A stretch of DNA of 34,254 nucleotides. Origin: Erysipelotrichaceae bacterium (GTDB lineage Bacteria; Bacillota_I; Bacilli_A; Erysipelotrichales; Erysipelotrichaceae). The notes under the pieces were generated by a model that was given only the letters and a program-made list of their open reading frames with translations, was not told the origin of the DNA and searched no databases. Below, piece after piece: positions 1 through 6,723 of this stretch. The stretch spans positions 1 through 34,254 of the forward strand of contig JAILBD010000131.1 in assembly GCA_024681275.1 (NCBI GenBank), in the 5' to 3' direction. The position numbers were made by a program, and so were the translations under genes. Within the stretch, counting starts at the first letter, position 1, and every line of letters starts with the position of its first letter.

Positions 1-89
1 GTCACCCCCAGCGCCTCGGAAAGCTGCTCCTGGGTCAAGGAACGTTCCTTGCGGAAAGCGCGGATGTTTTCTGCCAGCATCATTTTCAT
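1..89 (-). CDS. XRE-family helix-turn-helix regulator, N-terminal fragment (window edge)
   Basis: The first 29 codons of a gene that runs off the left edge. The residues RKERSLTQEQLSEALGV are the first two helices of an XRE/Cro-type DNA-binding domain, so it is probably a transcriptional regulator; any C-terminal domain lies outside the window. The ATG at 89 is preceded by AAAGGAG at a spacing of 8 nt, which fixes the start. It has its own promoter at 120-148. Target genes cannot be inferred. Confidence 0.75.
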   Translation of the reverse strand, partial: MKMMLAENIRAFRKERSLTQEQLSEALGV

Positions 90-119
90 ATGCCCGTCTC
101 CTTTGTGTTTCTGCAATTG

Positions 120-148
120 ATTATAATGGCTGAAAAACGGAAAGTGAA
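120..148 (-). promoter_or_regulatory. Promoter of the XRE regulator
   Basis: On the minus strand, TTCACT (143-148) and a perfect TATAAT (120-125) are separated by 17 bp. The -35 matches the consensus at 4 of 6 positions. Transcription would begin near 113, giving a leader of about 24 nt that contains the AAAGGAG ribosome binding site. Confidence 0.6.
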
Positions 149-225
149 CAGACCAGTCGTATCAATGAGATATTAAATTCTATACTGTCAGTAAGGATCT
201 TTCTGATCTTGAGCGCTACATCCAT

Positions 226-266
226 AAAAAAGGCATTGCCGGCTGCAGGAGTCAATAATGCCTTTT
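226..266 (-). terminator. Intrinsic terminator, minus strand
   Basis: The inverted repeat AAAAGGCATT / AATGCCTTTT (228-237 with 257-266) is perfect over 10 bp, with a 19-nt loop. On the minus strand it is followed by six T residues. It may be the original end of the divIB transcript, now separated from it by the insertion sequence. Confidence 0.5.
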
Positions 267-415
267 CAATGTATTCAGGTGATCTTTGCCTGCAAATCAC
301 AAGGTACTCAGAAGAGATATGTTTTCTGCTGTCGTTTTGCTATCAAGCCGGACCCGCGAAGCTCTTAGAATCAGCGATCAGGGTTTTTAGATCCATGATT
401 TTTTCTGCTCTATGA

Positions 416-690
416 TCAAGGCCGATCCTTCAGAAAAGTGTCATGTCCTGAAATGGCGCTGCGGACGATCGCGAGTTTTAAGGGGGATTTCATTAATGAC
501 AGCGCTGTGCCTAAACAGATCAGGGCTGGATAAACTGAATTGATCATGTCGACCAATTCGACCGGCATCTTCGAATGGGAAAGGTTCAGACCGGGGCCTG
601 TCTCAAAGATACGGCCTTTGGACAAGAGATAGGTCAGATGCTCTTTTCTTGTGTTCGCCATACAGATATGCCCGAATATGCATAAAAAAC
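416..690 (-). pseudogene. Possible C-terminal remnant of an unidentified gene
   Basis: An open minus-strand frame enters from the insertion-sequence border and ends in TGA at 416. About 80 codons lie outside the element. Codon choice (many ATC, CTG and GTC) resembles the neighbouring genes, and the peptide has a plausible hydrophobic stretch (YPALICLGTALSL). No ribosome binding site precedes the internal ATG near 662, and I recognise no family. It could be the 3' end of a gene cut by the element, or merely a chance open frame. Confidence 0.25.
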
Positions 691-714
691 GGATCTTTGA
701 GATACCGTGTGGAT
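691..714 (+). repeat. Left terminal inverted repeat of the ISL3 element
   Basis: It starts with GG and contains TTTGAGATAC followed by CGTGTGGAT. It matches the inverse of 2277-2300 at 20 of 24 positions. Five A residues outside both ends also match, so the repeat could be slightly longer. Confidence 0.8.
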
Positions 715-802
715 GTGGACCTGCCTTTGAAATAGAATGTGGACCGTGTGTGGACACATTCTTTTTGTTTTGTGGACCGGCCTTTGATATTTCGTGTGGA
801 CC
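714..802 (+). repeat. Subterminal direct repeats in the ISL3 left end
   Basis: TGTGGACC occurs four times, starting at 714, 738, 771 and 795. They form two 32-bp units (714-745 and 771-802) that match at 26 of 32 positions, each with TGTGGACC-N2-CCTTTGA at one side and TGTGGACC at the other. A further GTGTGGAC lies at 748-755. They are probably transposase binding sites; that role is inferred from position. Confidence 0.7.
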
Positions 803-853
803 CTTCCTTATTCACTGTTAAATTGAAGACAGATAAATAAAGGAGGTGTTTCA

Positions 854-2179
854 TTGAAAAATCTGATAATGGACATGTTTAACGTCAATGAAAAGGATAT
901 CGATGAATTCTGTTCAAAAAACGACGAAGAAGGAAATGTTGAGATCGTCATCAGGCTGAAGAAGAAGATCCTGTACTGTCCAAAATGCGAAAACAGGCTC
1001 GTTTCAAACGGAATCATATCCAAATATGTCAACCACAAAGTTTTGTCCGACAGGAAGCTGAAGCTTCTGTACAAGGCCAACAGGTATAAGTGTAAGCTGT
1101 GCGGTTATTCCCAGATGGAAAAGAACCCGTTTGCTTTCCCCGGGTTCTCCACTTCGATTCTTGTGATGAATCAGGTCATGACCGATCTTCACAATCCTCG
1201 CTATAATTATACGATCATCGCACAGAAGAATGACATATCGGTCAATGAAGTGATACTTTACGGCGATTCCTTCATCGTTGTTCCGCATATTCCGCTGCCT
1301 GTGAATCTGGGTATAGACGAATTCTCATCAAAGATGGCCAAAAGAAAGGACGCTTCCTATCTCGGCGTGCTGACTGACAATGATCATTTTGCTCTGGTGG
1401 ATGTGCTTCCTTCCAGAAACAAGAGCGACCTGAACAATTATCTGTCCCTTTGTCCCAAAAACGAAAGAGATGCCGTGAAGTACGTGACGATCGACATGTG
1501 GAAGCCTTATGAGGATATGGTCCGCAAATGGCTCAAAAACGCCGTTGTAGCTGTCGATCCCTTTCATGTCATCGAACATCTGACAAAGGATTTCTCCGAC
1601 GTAAGGATCAGGATCATGAAGCGCTGCATCTACGGTTCCAATGCCTATTATCTGCTTAAGACCTGGCATAAGCTGCTTGAGAGCGATCAGTACAACCTGA
1701 ACAACGAACCAAGGTATAACAGTGTGTTCAAATGTAAGCTCAATTACTCCGATCTCAAGAAGATGCTTCTGGAACTGGACGATGAGCTGAGGCTCGCCTA
1801 TGAACTCAAGGAGGCCTACAGGGATTTCAATTCAAGGTGTTCCTATGAGAAAGCGGAAGAGGAGCTGGACAGCCTGATCTTTTATTTTGCGAAAGCTGAT
1901 ATCCGGGAATACGACGAATTCATCCAAATCATGATCAGCTGGAAGAAAGAGATCATCAATTCCTTCATCCGCTCCGAAGAAACAGGACACAGGCTCTCCA
2001 ATGCCAAGGCGGAAGCCATGAATAACTCCATTGAGACAAACATCCACATATCAAACGGTCTGGCCAACTTCAACAGATTCAGGAAAAGGATGATCTACTG
2101 TTTCAATGACAGGGTGTTCTACTCTCTGACGTCAAAGCTCGCTTCACTCAAAAGAGAACTTAATAAGAAAAAGAAATAA
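854..2179 (+). CDS. ISL3-family transposase
   Basis: A 441-residue transposase that would catalyse cut-and-paste movement of the surrounding element. The N-terminal zinc ribbon has CPKC near residue 40 and CKLC near residue 76. The DDE core shows the first Asp in GIDEF, the second in VDPFHVIEHL and the Glu in SNAKAEAMNNSIE, the usual ISL3 signatures. Length is normal and the frame is open, so it may be active. The start is TTG at 854, 7 nt after a strong AGGAGG (841-846). The gene is followed by a hairpin terminator. Confidence 0.93.
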   Translation: MKNLIMDMFNVNEKDIDEFCSKNDEEGNVEIVIRLKKKILYCPKCENRLVSNGIISKYVNHKVLSDRKLKLLYKANRYKCKLCGYSQMEKNPFAFPGFSTSILVMNQVMTDLHNPRYNYTIIAQKNDISVNEVILYGDSFIVVPHIPLPVNLGIDEFSSKMAKRKDASYLGVLTDNDHFALVDVLPSRNKSDLNNYLSLCPKNERDAVKYVTIDMWKPYEDMVRKWLKNAVVAVDPFHVIEHLTKDFSDVRIRIMKRCIYGSNAYYLLKTWHKLLESDQYNLNNEPRYNSVFKCKLNYSDLKKMLLELDDELRLAYELKEAYRDFNSRCSYEKAEEELDSLIFYFAKADIREYDEFIQIMISWKKEIINSFIRSEETGHRLSNAKAEAMNNSIETNIHISNGLANFNRFRKRMIYCFNDRVFYSLTSKLASLKRELNKKKK

Positions 2180-2183
2180 GCGA

Positions 2184-2231
2184 AAAAGAGTATCTTCCAT
2201 GTTGCATATGCGCATCGGAAGATACTCTTTT
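2184..2231 (+). terminator. Terminator of the transposase gene
   Basis: A perfect 15-bp stem (2184-2198 with 2217-2231, containing GAGTATCTTCC) with an 18-nt loop, beginning 4 bp after the stop codon. The loop contains the small palindrome GCATATGC. The T run is short (4), so efficiency is uncertain. Confidence 0.7.
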
Positions 2232-2276
2232 GTCATAATCTGAGTCCACTGGATTTTCCAAAGCCTAAACTTTGAA

Positions 2277-2300
2277 ATCCACACGTTATCTCAAATTACC
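2277..2300 (-). repeat. Right terminal inverted repeat of the ISL3 element
   Basis: Read on the minus strand it begins GGTAA, then TTTGAGATAA and CGTGTGGAT, pairing with the left end. Further inward on the same strand a GTGGAC motif appears, like the repeats inside the left end. Confidence 0.8.
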
Positions 2301-2307
2301 CTTTTTG

Positions 2308-3135
2308 TTATATGTCATCGTCTCCGGTTTCTTCTTCCGGAATCGTTTCAGTTTCCTGTACAGGCTCCCATGGACAAGCCGAAGTGTAGGCGTTTCCGGA
2401 AATATCTTCAAAATAATAGCACTGATTCCCGGAACTGATGTAACTGGATTTGATGTCGAAATAGTGATTCAGGATCCCAAGGCCATACGGCGATGTGAAT
2501 ACATAATCTCCATCGGCCATGACCAGTTCAACATACTGATACTTCAGCTGAGGATAATAATGGATCTCCGAGATCTGTTCAATGATCTTTCGCTCGCAAT
2601 GATCCAGTTCTTTGATCAGCAGTTCCAGTTCCTGTTCATCAAATCCTTCTACGATCGGAGCTTTGGATATCAGATACATGTTCTGCTTGCTGATACCGAC
2701 TCTGCTTCCATCGGCAAGGATCAGTACATTGAGTCCGTTCTCCGGAGCATAAGCGACGATCTTCTTTTCCTCGACGCTTATCCTGACCAGGCGCCCCCTC
2801 ATCAGGCTGACATCAGCCTTGGCGATCAGGGGTTCCTTTTCGATCCTCTTTCTGATGACGGAAGGAAAAGTCAGAAAAAACTTGTCTTCCGTATCAAGAC
2901 CGCTTGCCTGGATGATGTCTTCATCTTTTAAATAGACGTTGCCCTCTACGGTGATGCGATAGATGTCCGACGCACTGCTCAGAAGGTAGATCAGTGCGAT
3001 CAGGATCAGGGAAAGCAGGATGCTCAGGGCAAAATAAAAATTCTTTGCTTTTTCGTAAGCTGAAGAAGCTTTTTTATATTTTCGGATGTTGAAAAGCCGA
3101 TTCTTTTCCAGTAGATTTTCTTTATCGTCTAACAA
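2308..3135 (-). CDS. divIB: Cell division protein DivIB/FtsQ
   Basis: A 275-residue bitopic membrane protein of the divisome, which in Gram-positives works with FtsL and DivIC at the septum. It has a charged cytoplasmic tail (1-30), one membrane helix (about 34-54), then a POTRA domain starting at YRITVEGNVYLKDEDI and a beta domain; the C-terminus is acidic. The likely start is TTG at 3135, overlapping the murB stop by 7 bp, with only a weak ribosome site, so translation is probably coupled to murB. It is the last gene of murG-murB-divIB, and an ISL3 element sits 7 bp after its stop. Confidence 0.88.
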   Translation of the reverse strand: MLDDKENLLEKNRLFNIRKYKKASSAYEKAKNFYFALSILLSLILIALIYLLSSASDIYRITVEGNVYLKDEDIIQASGLDTEDKFFLTFPSVIRKRIEKEPLIAKADVSLMRGRLVRISVEEKKIVAYAPENGLNVLILADGSRVGISKQNMYLISKAPIVEGFDEQELELLIKELDHCERKIIEQISEIHYYPQLKYQYVELVMADGDYVFTSPYGLGILNHYFDIKSSYISSGNQCYYFEDISGNAYTSACPWEPVQETETIPEEETGDDDI

Positions 3136-4016
3136 TTGAATTTCTCAACTTCCATCACGAGTTTGATGCCGTATTTTTCTTTGACCTTATCCTGGATCTC
3201 ATAGACGATACCCAGGTAATCCTCGGCGGTCCCGTTTCCTTCATTGATGATGAAGTTGGAATGCTTATCAGAAACGCAGACGCCGTTGCGGCAATGGCCT
3301 CGATAGCCGATACCATCGATCAGCTGCCAGGATGGTTTCTCTTCCGGATTACGGAAACAGGAACCGGCAGAAGCCTTGTCCAGAGGCTGCGTCTCTTTCC
3401 TTCTTCTCAAACGGTCCGCCATGAGTTCCTCGATCTGTTCTGAAGGTTTTCTTTCCATCTTTAAACGGGCTGAAACGACGACCCAGCGCGGATGATCATG
3501 AAGGATGGAACGGCGGTACGAGAAATGCAGTTCATCATTGTTCAGCCAGATCAGTTCTCCGTCTTTCAGGATCTCGACTTCTTCGACCACATCAGCCATC
3601 GATCCTTTATAGGCTCCGGCATTCATATAGACCAGGCCACCGATGCACCCGGGTATCCCCGAAGCAAATTCCAGACAGCTGTAGCCCTCTTTAGCTAACG
3701 CTGCCGCAAGAGCCGGGACCATGACACCGGCTTCGGCATACACTTCATCACCGCTGATCTTGTAAGAATTCAGTTTCTTGAGAGAAATGATGACACCGGG
3801 ATATTCGCTTTCCCCGCAGATCAGATTGGAACCATTTCCTATCACTTTGAACGGGATACGATTCGTCTTGAGATAATTGACGATGACTTTTAGTTCCTGT
3901 TTGTCTTCAGGCATGACGAAATGAGCGATATGACCGCCCATTTTTACTGTTGTCAGATCTTTGAAATATTTGTCATCATGGTATTCGCCATGGAGTTCGA
4001 GAAATTCTTTTATCAT
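3129..4016 (-). CDS. murB: UDP-N-acetylenolpyruvoylglucosamine reductase MurB
   Basis: A cytoplasmic FAD enzyme that reduces UDP-GlcNAc-enolpyruvate to UDP-MurNAc using NADPH, the second committed step of peptidoglycan precursor synthesis. The FAD-binding part shows VIGNGSNLICGE (58-69) and SGIPGCIGGLVYMNAGA (119-135). Catalytic candidates are R168 in SYRRS, S219 in AGSCFRNP and E289 near the C-terminus. At 295 residues it is the shorter, type II form usual in Firmicutes. The ATG at 4016 overlaps the murG stop (ATGA), indicating coupled translation. Confidence 0.95.
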   Translation of the reverse strand: MIKEFLELHGEYHDDKYFKDLTTVKMGGHIAHFVMPEDKQELKVIVNYLKTNRIPFKVIGNGSNLICGESEYPGVIISLKKLNSYKISGDEVYAEAGVMVPALAAALAKEGYSCLEFASGIPGCIGGLVYMNAGAYKGSMADVVEEVEILKDGELIWLNNDELHFSYRRSILHDHPRWVVVSARLKMERKPSEQIEELMADRLRRRKETQPLDKASAGSCFRNPEEKPSWQLIDGIGYRGHCRNGVCVSDKHSNFIINEGNGTAEDYLGIVYEIQDKVKEKYGIKLVMEVEKFNC

Positions 4017-5071
4017 AGTTCTTCTATCGCTTCAATTATATCGCTAAGTACATCAGGATTGGACAGTTTACGGGCATTCTCGGCCAGAGAATGCAGCTTA
4101 TCATCATCATTGATAAGCTCATCTACCATCTGTTTCAGTTTTTCACCGCTCAGATCTTTTTCTTCGATCATGACAGCAGCATCCTTATCACACAGCGCCT
4201 TACCGTTGTGATACTGATGGTTGTTCGGAACGAAAGGTGAAGGGATCAGGATAGCCGGCATGCCGATGGCACAGATCTCACAGAGTGTCGTAGCCCCTGC
4301 CCGGCAGATCAGAAGCGTCGAATTTCTCATGACTTCCACACCCTGTATCCGTTCATAGATCTTTAAATGATCGCTGTTCTGTATCTGTTTCAGTGTGTCT
4401 TCGTAATGGGATCTTCCGGTTGCGTAGACGATCTGATAAGATCCATCACAAAGTCTGAAGAAATCGATCAGCTTCTCGTTGACGGTAGAGGAACCCAGCG
4501 AGCCCATAAAGATGACGACGGTCTTCTTTTCGGGATCAAGTCCCATCTGTTTCAGGATGTCTGGATCTTTTTCGATGCCATAAGCCTTGGAAGACTGCGG
4601 ATTGCCGAGGATCCTTGTGTTTTTGTTCCTGAACTGTTTCAGATTCTCTTCATAGCTGCCGATGACCAGATCCACTTTCTGATCAAGCAAGGCATTTGCC
4701 CTTCCTATTGAGGAATTCTGTTCGTGGATCGCGGTTTTCAAGCCCATCCTGACAGCTGCTTCCATGACCGGTACCGAGATATAGTTGCCGAATCCGATCG
4801 CCATGTCATAACCTTTCAGCAGTTTTCTGCAATCAAAATACGCCTTGCCGATAGACAAAGCACTTCTGATCTTCTGAATGAGACCGCCCCTTGTCGTCAG
4901 AACGTCAAGACCGACATAATCAAAACCGCTGTCCGGAATGACCTCTTTTTCCATCCTGTCGTTCGATCCGATAAAAGTGATCTTATGTCCCTTCTGCTGA
5001 AGTGCCTCAGCCAGCGTGAGGGCCGGGTAGATGTGCCCGCCCGTGCCACCTGCGACCATTACGATTTTCAT
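4013..5071 (-). CDS. murG: MurG glycosyltransferase (lipid II synthesis)
   Basis: A membrane-associated GT28 enzyme that transfers GlcNAc from UDP-GlcNAc to lipid I, making lipid II. It has 352 residues. The N-terminal GGTGGHIYPAL loop binds the lipid-linked acceptor, and the C-terminal half has GSLGSSTVN and the donor-site region from CRAGATTLCEI to NNHQYHNGKAL. The frame is open upstream to 5128, but the ATG at 5071 is chosen because it begins the conserved MKIVMVAGG strand and follows AGGAAG. A terminator ends only about 16 nt upstream, so its promoter is unclear. It is the first gene of the operon with murB and divIB. Confidence 0.95.
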   Translation of the reverse strand: MKIVMVAGGTGGHIYPALTLAEALQQKGHKITFIGSNDRMEKEVIPDSGFDYVGLDVLTTRGGLIQKIRSALSIGKAYFDCRKLLKGYDMAIGFGNYISVPVMEAAVRMGLKTAIHEQNSSIGRANALLDQKVDLVIGSYEENLKQFRNKNTRILGNPQSSKAYGIEKDPDILKQMGLDPEKKTVVIFMGSLGSSTVNEKLIDFFRLCDGSYQIVYATGRSHYEDTLKQIQNSDHLKIYERIQGVEVMRNSTLLICRAGATTLCEICAIGMPAILIPSPFVPNNHQYHNGKALCDKDAAVMIEEKDLSGEKLKQMVDELINDDDKLHSLAENARKLSNPDVLSDIIEAIEEL

Positions 5072-5087
5072 ACTTCCTAATTCTATC

Positions 5088-5125
5088 AAAAAAAGAAAAC
5101 GGTGACTACAATAAGTCATCACCGT
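5088..5125 (-). terminator. Intrinsic terminator after the GyrI-like gene
   Basis: On the minus strand ACGGTG (5120-5125) pairs with CACCGT (5099-5104), with a further ACT/AGT pairing inside, followed by TTTTCTTTTTTT. The U-tract ends about 16 nt from the murG ATG. Confidence 0.75.
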
Positions 5126-5154
5126 CATAAGAGACCTGTATCATTATCTCTTTC

Positions 5155-5787
5155 TTATTTTTGTCTGACAGGATGCCGGATCACTGTTTTCAGCTTTTCG
5201 GGATCCGTTTTCCTGACATCACTCAGATAGATCTCATGATGGAACCGCTCATCACTGATATCCAGGACGTATCCTTCCTTCATCATGTATTCATGCATGC
5301 GTTCAACTGTTGCCGGTTCATCATCATAAGGGCCCGTGTGCATGCACTGAACGCATCTTCCTTCATCATAGGAAAGAAATTCTACTTTGGAGAAGTCAGT
5401 CTTCTTTTTCTTTTCGGCCTCTTTGATCGCCCAGGCAAGGTCATCCTCTGTCACAAAATCCGGAAGACGGATCAGAGAGATCCAGTTGAAATCTTCCTTA
5501 TGGGCATAGTCGACACCTTTGACATCATCCTGCCACCAGAAACCCTCAAGTGGCGGGACGACATAATCAAAATACCCCTCGATCCGATGATCGCCCTTTT
5601 TGCTCATTTTGATGGTATATGCGATCCCATACAGCAAGCCTATGGCCTGTTTATATTCTCCATCTTCCTGATTCGGATCACCATGACCGCGGACAGCGAT
5701 ATAGTTCATCTTCGGAACATCGATGATCGCAGGCTGATCTTTTGGCATGTAGAATTCTTTGTATTCTTTTTTAAAATCAAAAGCCAT
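5155..5787 (-). CDS. GyrI-like small-molecule-binding domain protein
   Basis: A 210-residue soluble protein resembling the stand-alone GyrI-like/SOUL-superfamily proteins of Firmicutes. Recognisable pieces are an N-terminal MNYIAVRGHGDPNQ strand, the aromatic GFWWQDD region and the C-terminal HTGPYDDEPATVERMHEYM segment typical of the family, where it folds over a ligand pocket. Some relatives bind toxic amphipathic compounds or hydrolyse them; the ligand here is unknown. The start at 5787 is preceded by AAAAGG. It lies downstream of the repressor and membrane protein genes and ends in its own terminator, so it may belong to that transcript. Confidence 0.75.
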   Translation of the reverse strand: MAFDFKKEYKEFYMPKDQPAIIDVPKMNYIAVRGHGDPNQEDGEYKQAIGLLYGIAYTIKMSKKGDHRIEGYFDYVVPPLEGFWWQDDVKGVDYAHKEDFNWISLIRLPDFVTEDDLAWAIKEAEKKKKTDFSKVEFLSYDEGRCVQCMHTGPYDDEPATVERMHEYMMKEGYVLDISDERFHHEIYLSDVRKTDPEKLKTVIRHPVRQK

Positions 5788-5800
5788 TCTTTTTTACCTT

Positions 5801-6043
5801 TTACTGAATGAACTCAGTCTCCTCTTCATCTTTATTTAATTCTTTGAATCCGATCTGATCACTGATGAACCTGGTCAATAACGGATCAGCGATCAGCAGC
5901 AGCACGATATAGACGATCACCGGGGTCCAGACTCCTGTTCCGAAAAAATCAAGCAGAGGTCTGAACAGAAAAAACTCAGCCCCGGCAAGAGCAAGATAGA
6001 TGCCCGTACATACGATGAAATATCTGAAACCGTCTTTTCCCAT
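5801..6043 (-). CDS. Small two-helix membrane protein, unknown function
   Basis: 80 residues with two predicted membrane helices (about 8-29 and 40-58) and an acidic, charged tail (KELNKDEEETEFIQ). I do not recognise a family. The start codon shares one base with the repressor stop (TGATG) and AAGGTG lies upstream inside that gene, so it is translationally coupled to the LexA-like repressor. It may therefore be part of the stress-regulated unit. No enzyme motif is visible. Confidence 0.6.
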   Translation of the reverse strand: MGKDGFRYFIVCTGIYLALAGAEFFLFRPLLDFFGTGVWTPVIVYIVLLLIADPLLTRFISDQIGFKELNKDEEETEFIQ

Positions 6044-6633
6044 CAGAAGAGCACCTTATTATGCAGGACCTTGCCAAGTATCCTGACCTGATCGGGCTGA
6101 AAGATCCTGTCCGGATAAGCGGGATTTGCCGCCTTGAGAGTGAGAACATGATCGCCTATAGAGATCCTTTTGATCGTCACCTCGTTATTATCCAGGAGAA
6201 ACACGCCAATGTCCTTATCCTCCAGATAATCCTGTTTGCGGACGAATACGATATCACCTTCACCGATCCTAAGATCGATCATGGAATCCCCTTTCACCTT
6301 CAGATAGAAATACTCGCCGGGTCCGTATTCATCGTTGTTGCAGTATTCATAGCCATAGATGTCCTCATTGGCATACATATCATATCCGGCTTTGACCTCG
6401 CCCAGGATCGGAACAGCAGTCTGCTGACTGCGTATATTCAGATTCAAAAGATGATCGATGTCGACATCAAAGATCTGTGCGATCTTGTTCAGCGTCGAGA
6501 CACGCGGGAAAGATGAACCATCTTCCCATTTCTGAACGGTCGTGAATGATTTATAACCGAGTTTATCCGCAAGTTCATCCTGTGACATCTTGTTGCTGTG
6601 GCGAAGATACCTGAGATTGTCTTTAAATTCCAT
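6043..6633 (-). CDS. LexA/HdiR-like self-cleaving repressor (XRE HTH + S24 peptidase)
   Basis: 196 residues. The N-terminus (about 3-60) is an XRE helix-turn-helix with MSQDELADKLGYKSFTTVQKWE. The C-terminus is an S24/LexA peptidase: a probable Ala82-Gly83 cleavage site in EVKAGYDM, catalytic S117 in KGDSMID and K155 in VTIKRI. Proteins of this design are cleaved after RecA activation. The start is ATG at 6633 after GAGGAG; the frame is open up to 6681 but that would cross the promoter. It is divergent from dinB, and both promoters carry the same operator, so autoregulation and control of dinB are likely. A captured phage repressor is an alternative origin. Confidence 0.85.
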   Translation of the reverse strand: MEFKDNLRYLRHSNKMSQDELADKLGYKSFTTVQKWEDGSSFPRVSTLNKIAQIFDVDIDHLLNLNIRSQQTAVPILGEVKAGYDMYANEDIYGYEYCNNDEYGPGEYFYLKVKGDSMIDLRIGEGDIVFVRKQDYLEDKDIGVFLLDNNEVTIKRISIGDHVLTLKAANPAYPDRIFQPDQVRILGKVLHNKVLF

Positions 6634-6652
6634 ACATATTCTCCTCAATTTG

Positions 6653-6681
6653 ATTGTATATGAAACTTGATTTTTGTTCAA
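6653..6681 (-). promoter_or_regulatory. Promoter of the LexA-like repressor gene
   Basis: On the minus strand TTGAAC (6676-6681) and TACAAT (6653-6658) are separated by exactly 17 bp. Operator 1 covers the -35 and the whole spacer, as expected for self-repression. Confidence 0.75.
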
Positions 6682-6690
6682 GTTTCATAT
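6658..6690. promoter_or_regulatory. Operator 1: 33-bp perfect palindrome
   Basis: ATATGAAACTTGA (6658-6670) and its exact inverse (6678-6690) flank a 7-bp spacer, giving 13-bp perfect half-sites. The core ACTTGA-N7-TCAAGT is shared with operator 2. It lies over the repressor promoter and is the probable binding site of the HTH-S24 repressor. Confidence 0.75.
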
Positions 6691-6717
6691 TGAACTTGAT
6701 ACAAATTCAAGTATAAT
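6690..6717 (+). promoter_or_regulatory. dinB promoter, leaderless configuration
   Basis: A perfect TATAAT (6712-6717) with TTGAAC (6690-6695) 16 bp upstream. Only 6 nt separate the -10 from the dinB ATG, so the transcript should begin at or next to the start codon. Confidence 0.65.
6694..6712. promoter_or_regulatory. Operator 2 over the dinB promoter
   Basis: ACTTGA (6694-6699), a 7-bp spacer and TCAAGT (6707-6712), the same core as operator 1 with centres 29 bp apart. It fills the space between the dinB -35 and -10 regions. Confidence 0.72.
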
Positions 6718-6723
6718 GAAAGT

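Larger units (their letters stand above)
149..690. other. Gene-poor region left of the insertion sequence
   Basis: About 540 bp with no convincing intact gene. It holds a minus-strand terminator-like hairpin (226-266) and a possible C-terminal coding remnant (416-690). Before the insertion sequence arrived, this DNA probably lay directly downstream of divIB. Between 267 and 415 I see only short open frames with no ribosome binding sites. Confidence 0.5.
691..2300 (+). mobile_element. ISL3-family insertion sequence, complete
   Basis: A 1.6-kb element bounded by 24-bp imperfect inverted repeats (691-714 and 2277-2300; 20 of 24 positions match), with one intact transposase gene between them. 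Subterminal repeats lie between the left end and the gene, and a hairpin terminator follows it. The right end lies 7 bp from the divIB stop codon, so divIB itself is intact. ISL3 elements usually create 8-bp target duplications; I could not find a clean one, so the exact borders may be off by a few bases or the duplication has decayed. Confidence 0.85.

Noticed and set aside
811..839. TTCACT-17-TAAATA as a transposase promoter
   Set aside because: The predicted start would fall inside the AGGAGG, removing the ribosome site. A real promoter is probably elsewhere in the left end.
675..2318. An 8-bp target site duplication around the ISL3 element
   Set aside because: The direct flanks (683-690 and 2301-2308) differ. 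A weak ATATG match further out (676-680 and 2310-2314) does not fit the inverted-repeat borders.
2272..2931. A 219-codon plus-strand open frame
   Set aside because: It lies antisense to divIB, which has clear homology features and a coherent operon; the plus-strand peptide has no recognisable domain or ribosome site.
5077..5105. TAGTCA-17-TAGAAT as the murG promoter
   Set aside because: It overlaps the terminator stem and would start the RNA within the ribosome site; kept only as a remark in the terminator finding.
5161..5811. A 216-codon plus-strand open frame
   Set aside because: It is the antisense shadow of the GyrI-like gene; no start signal, and low-complexity Phe/Ile-rich peptide.
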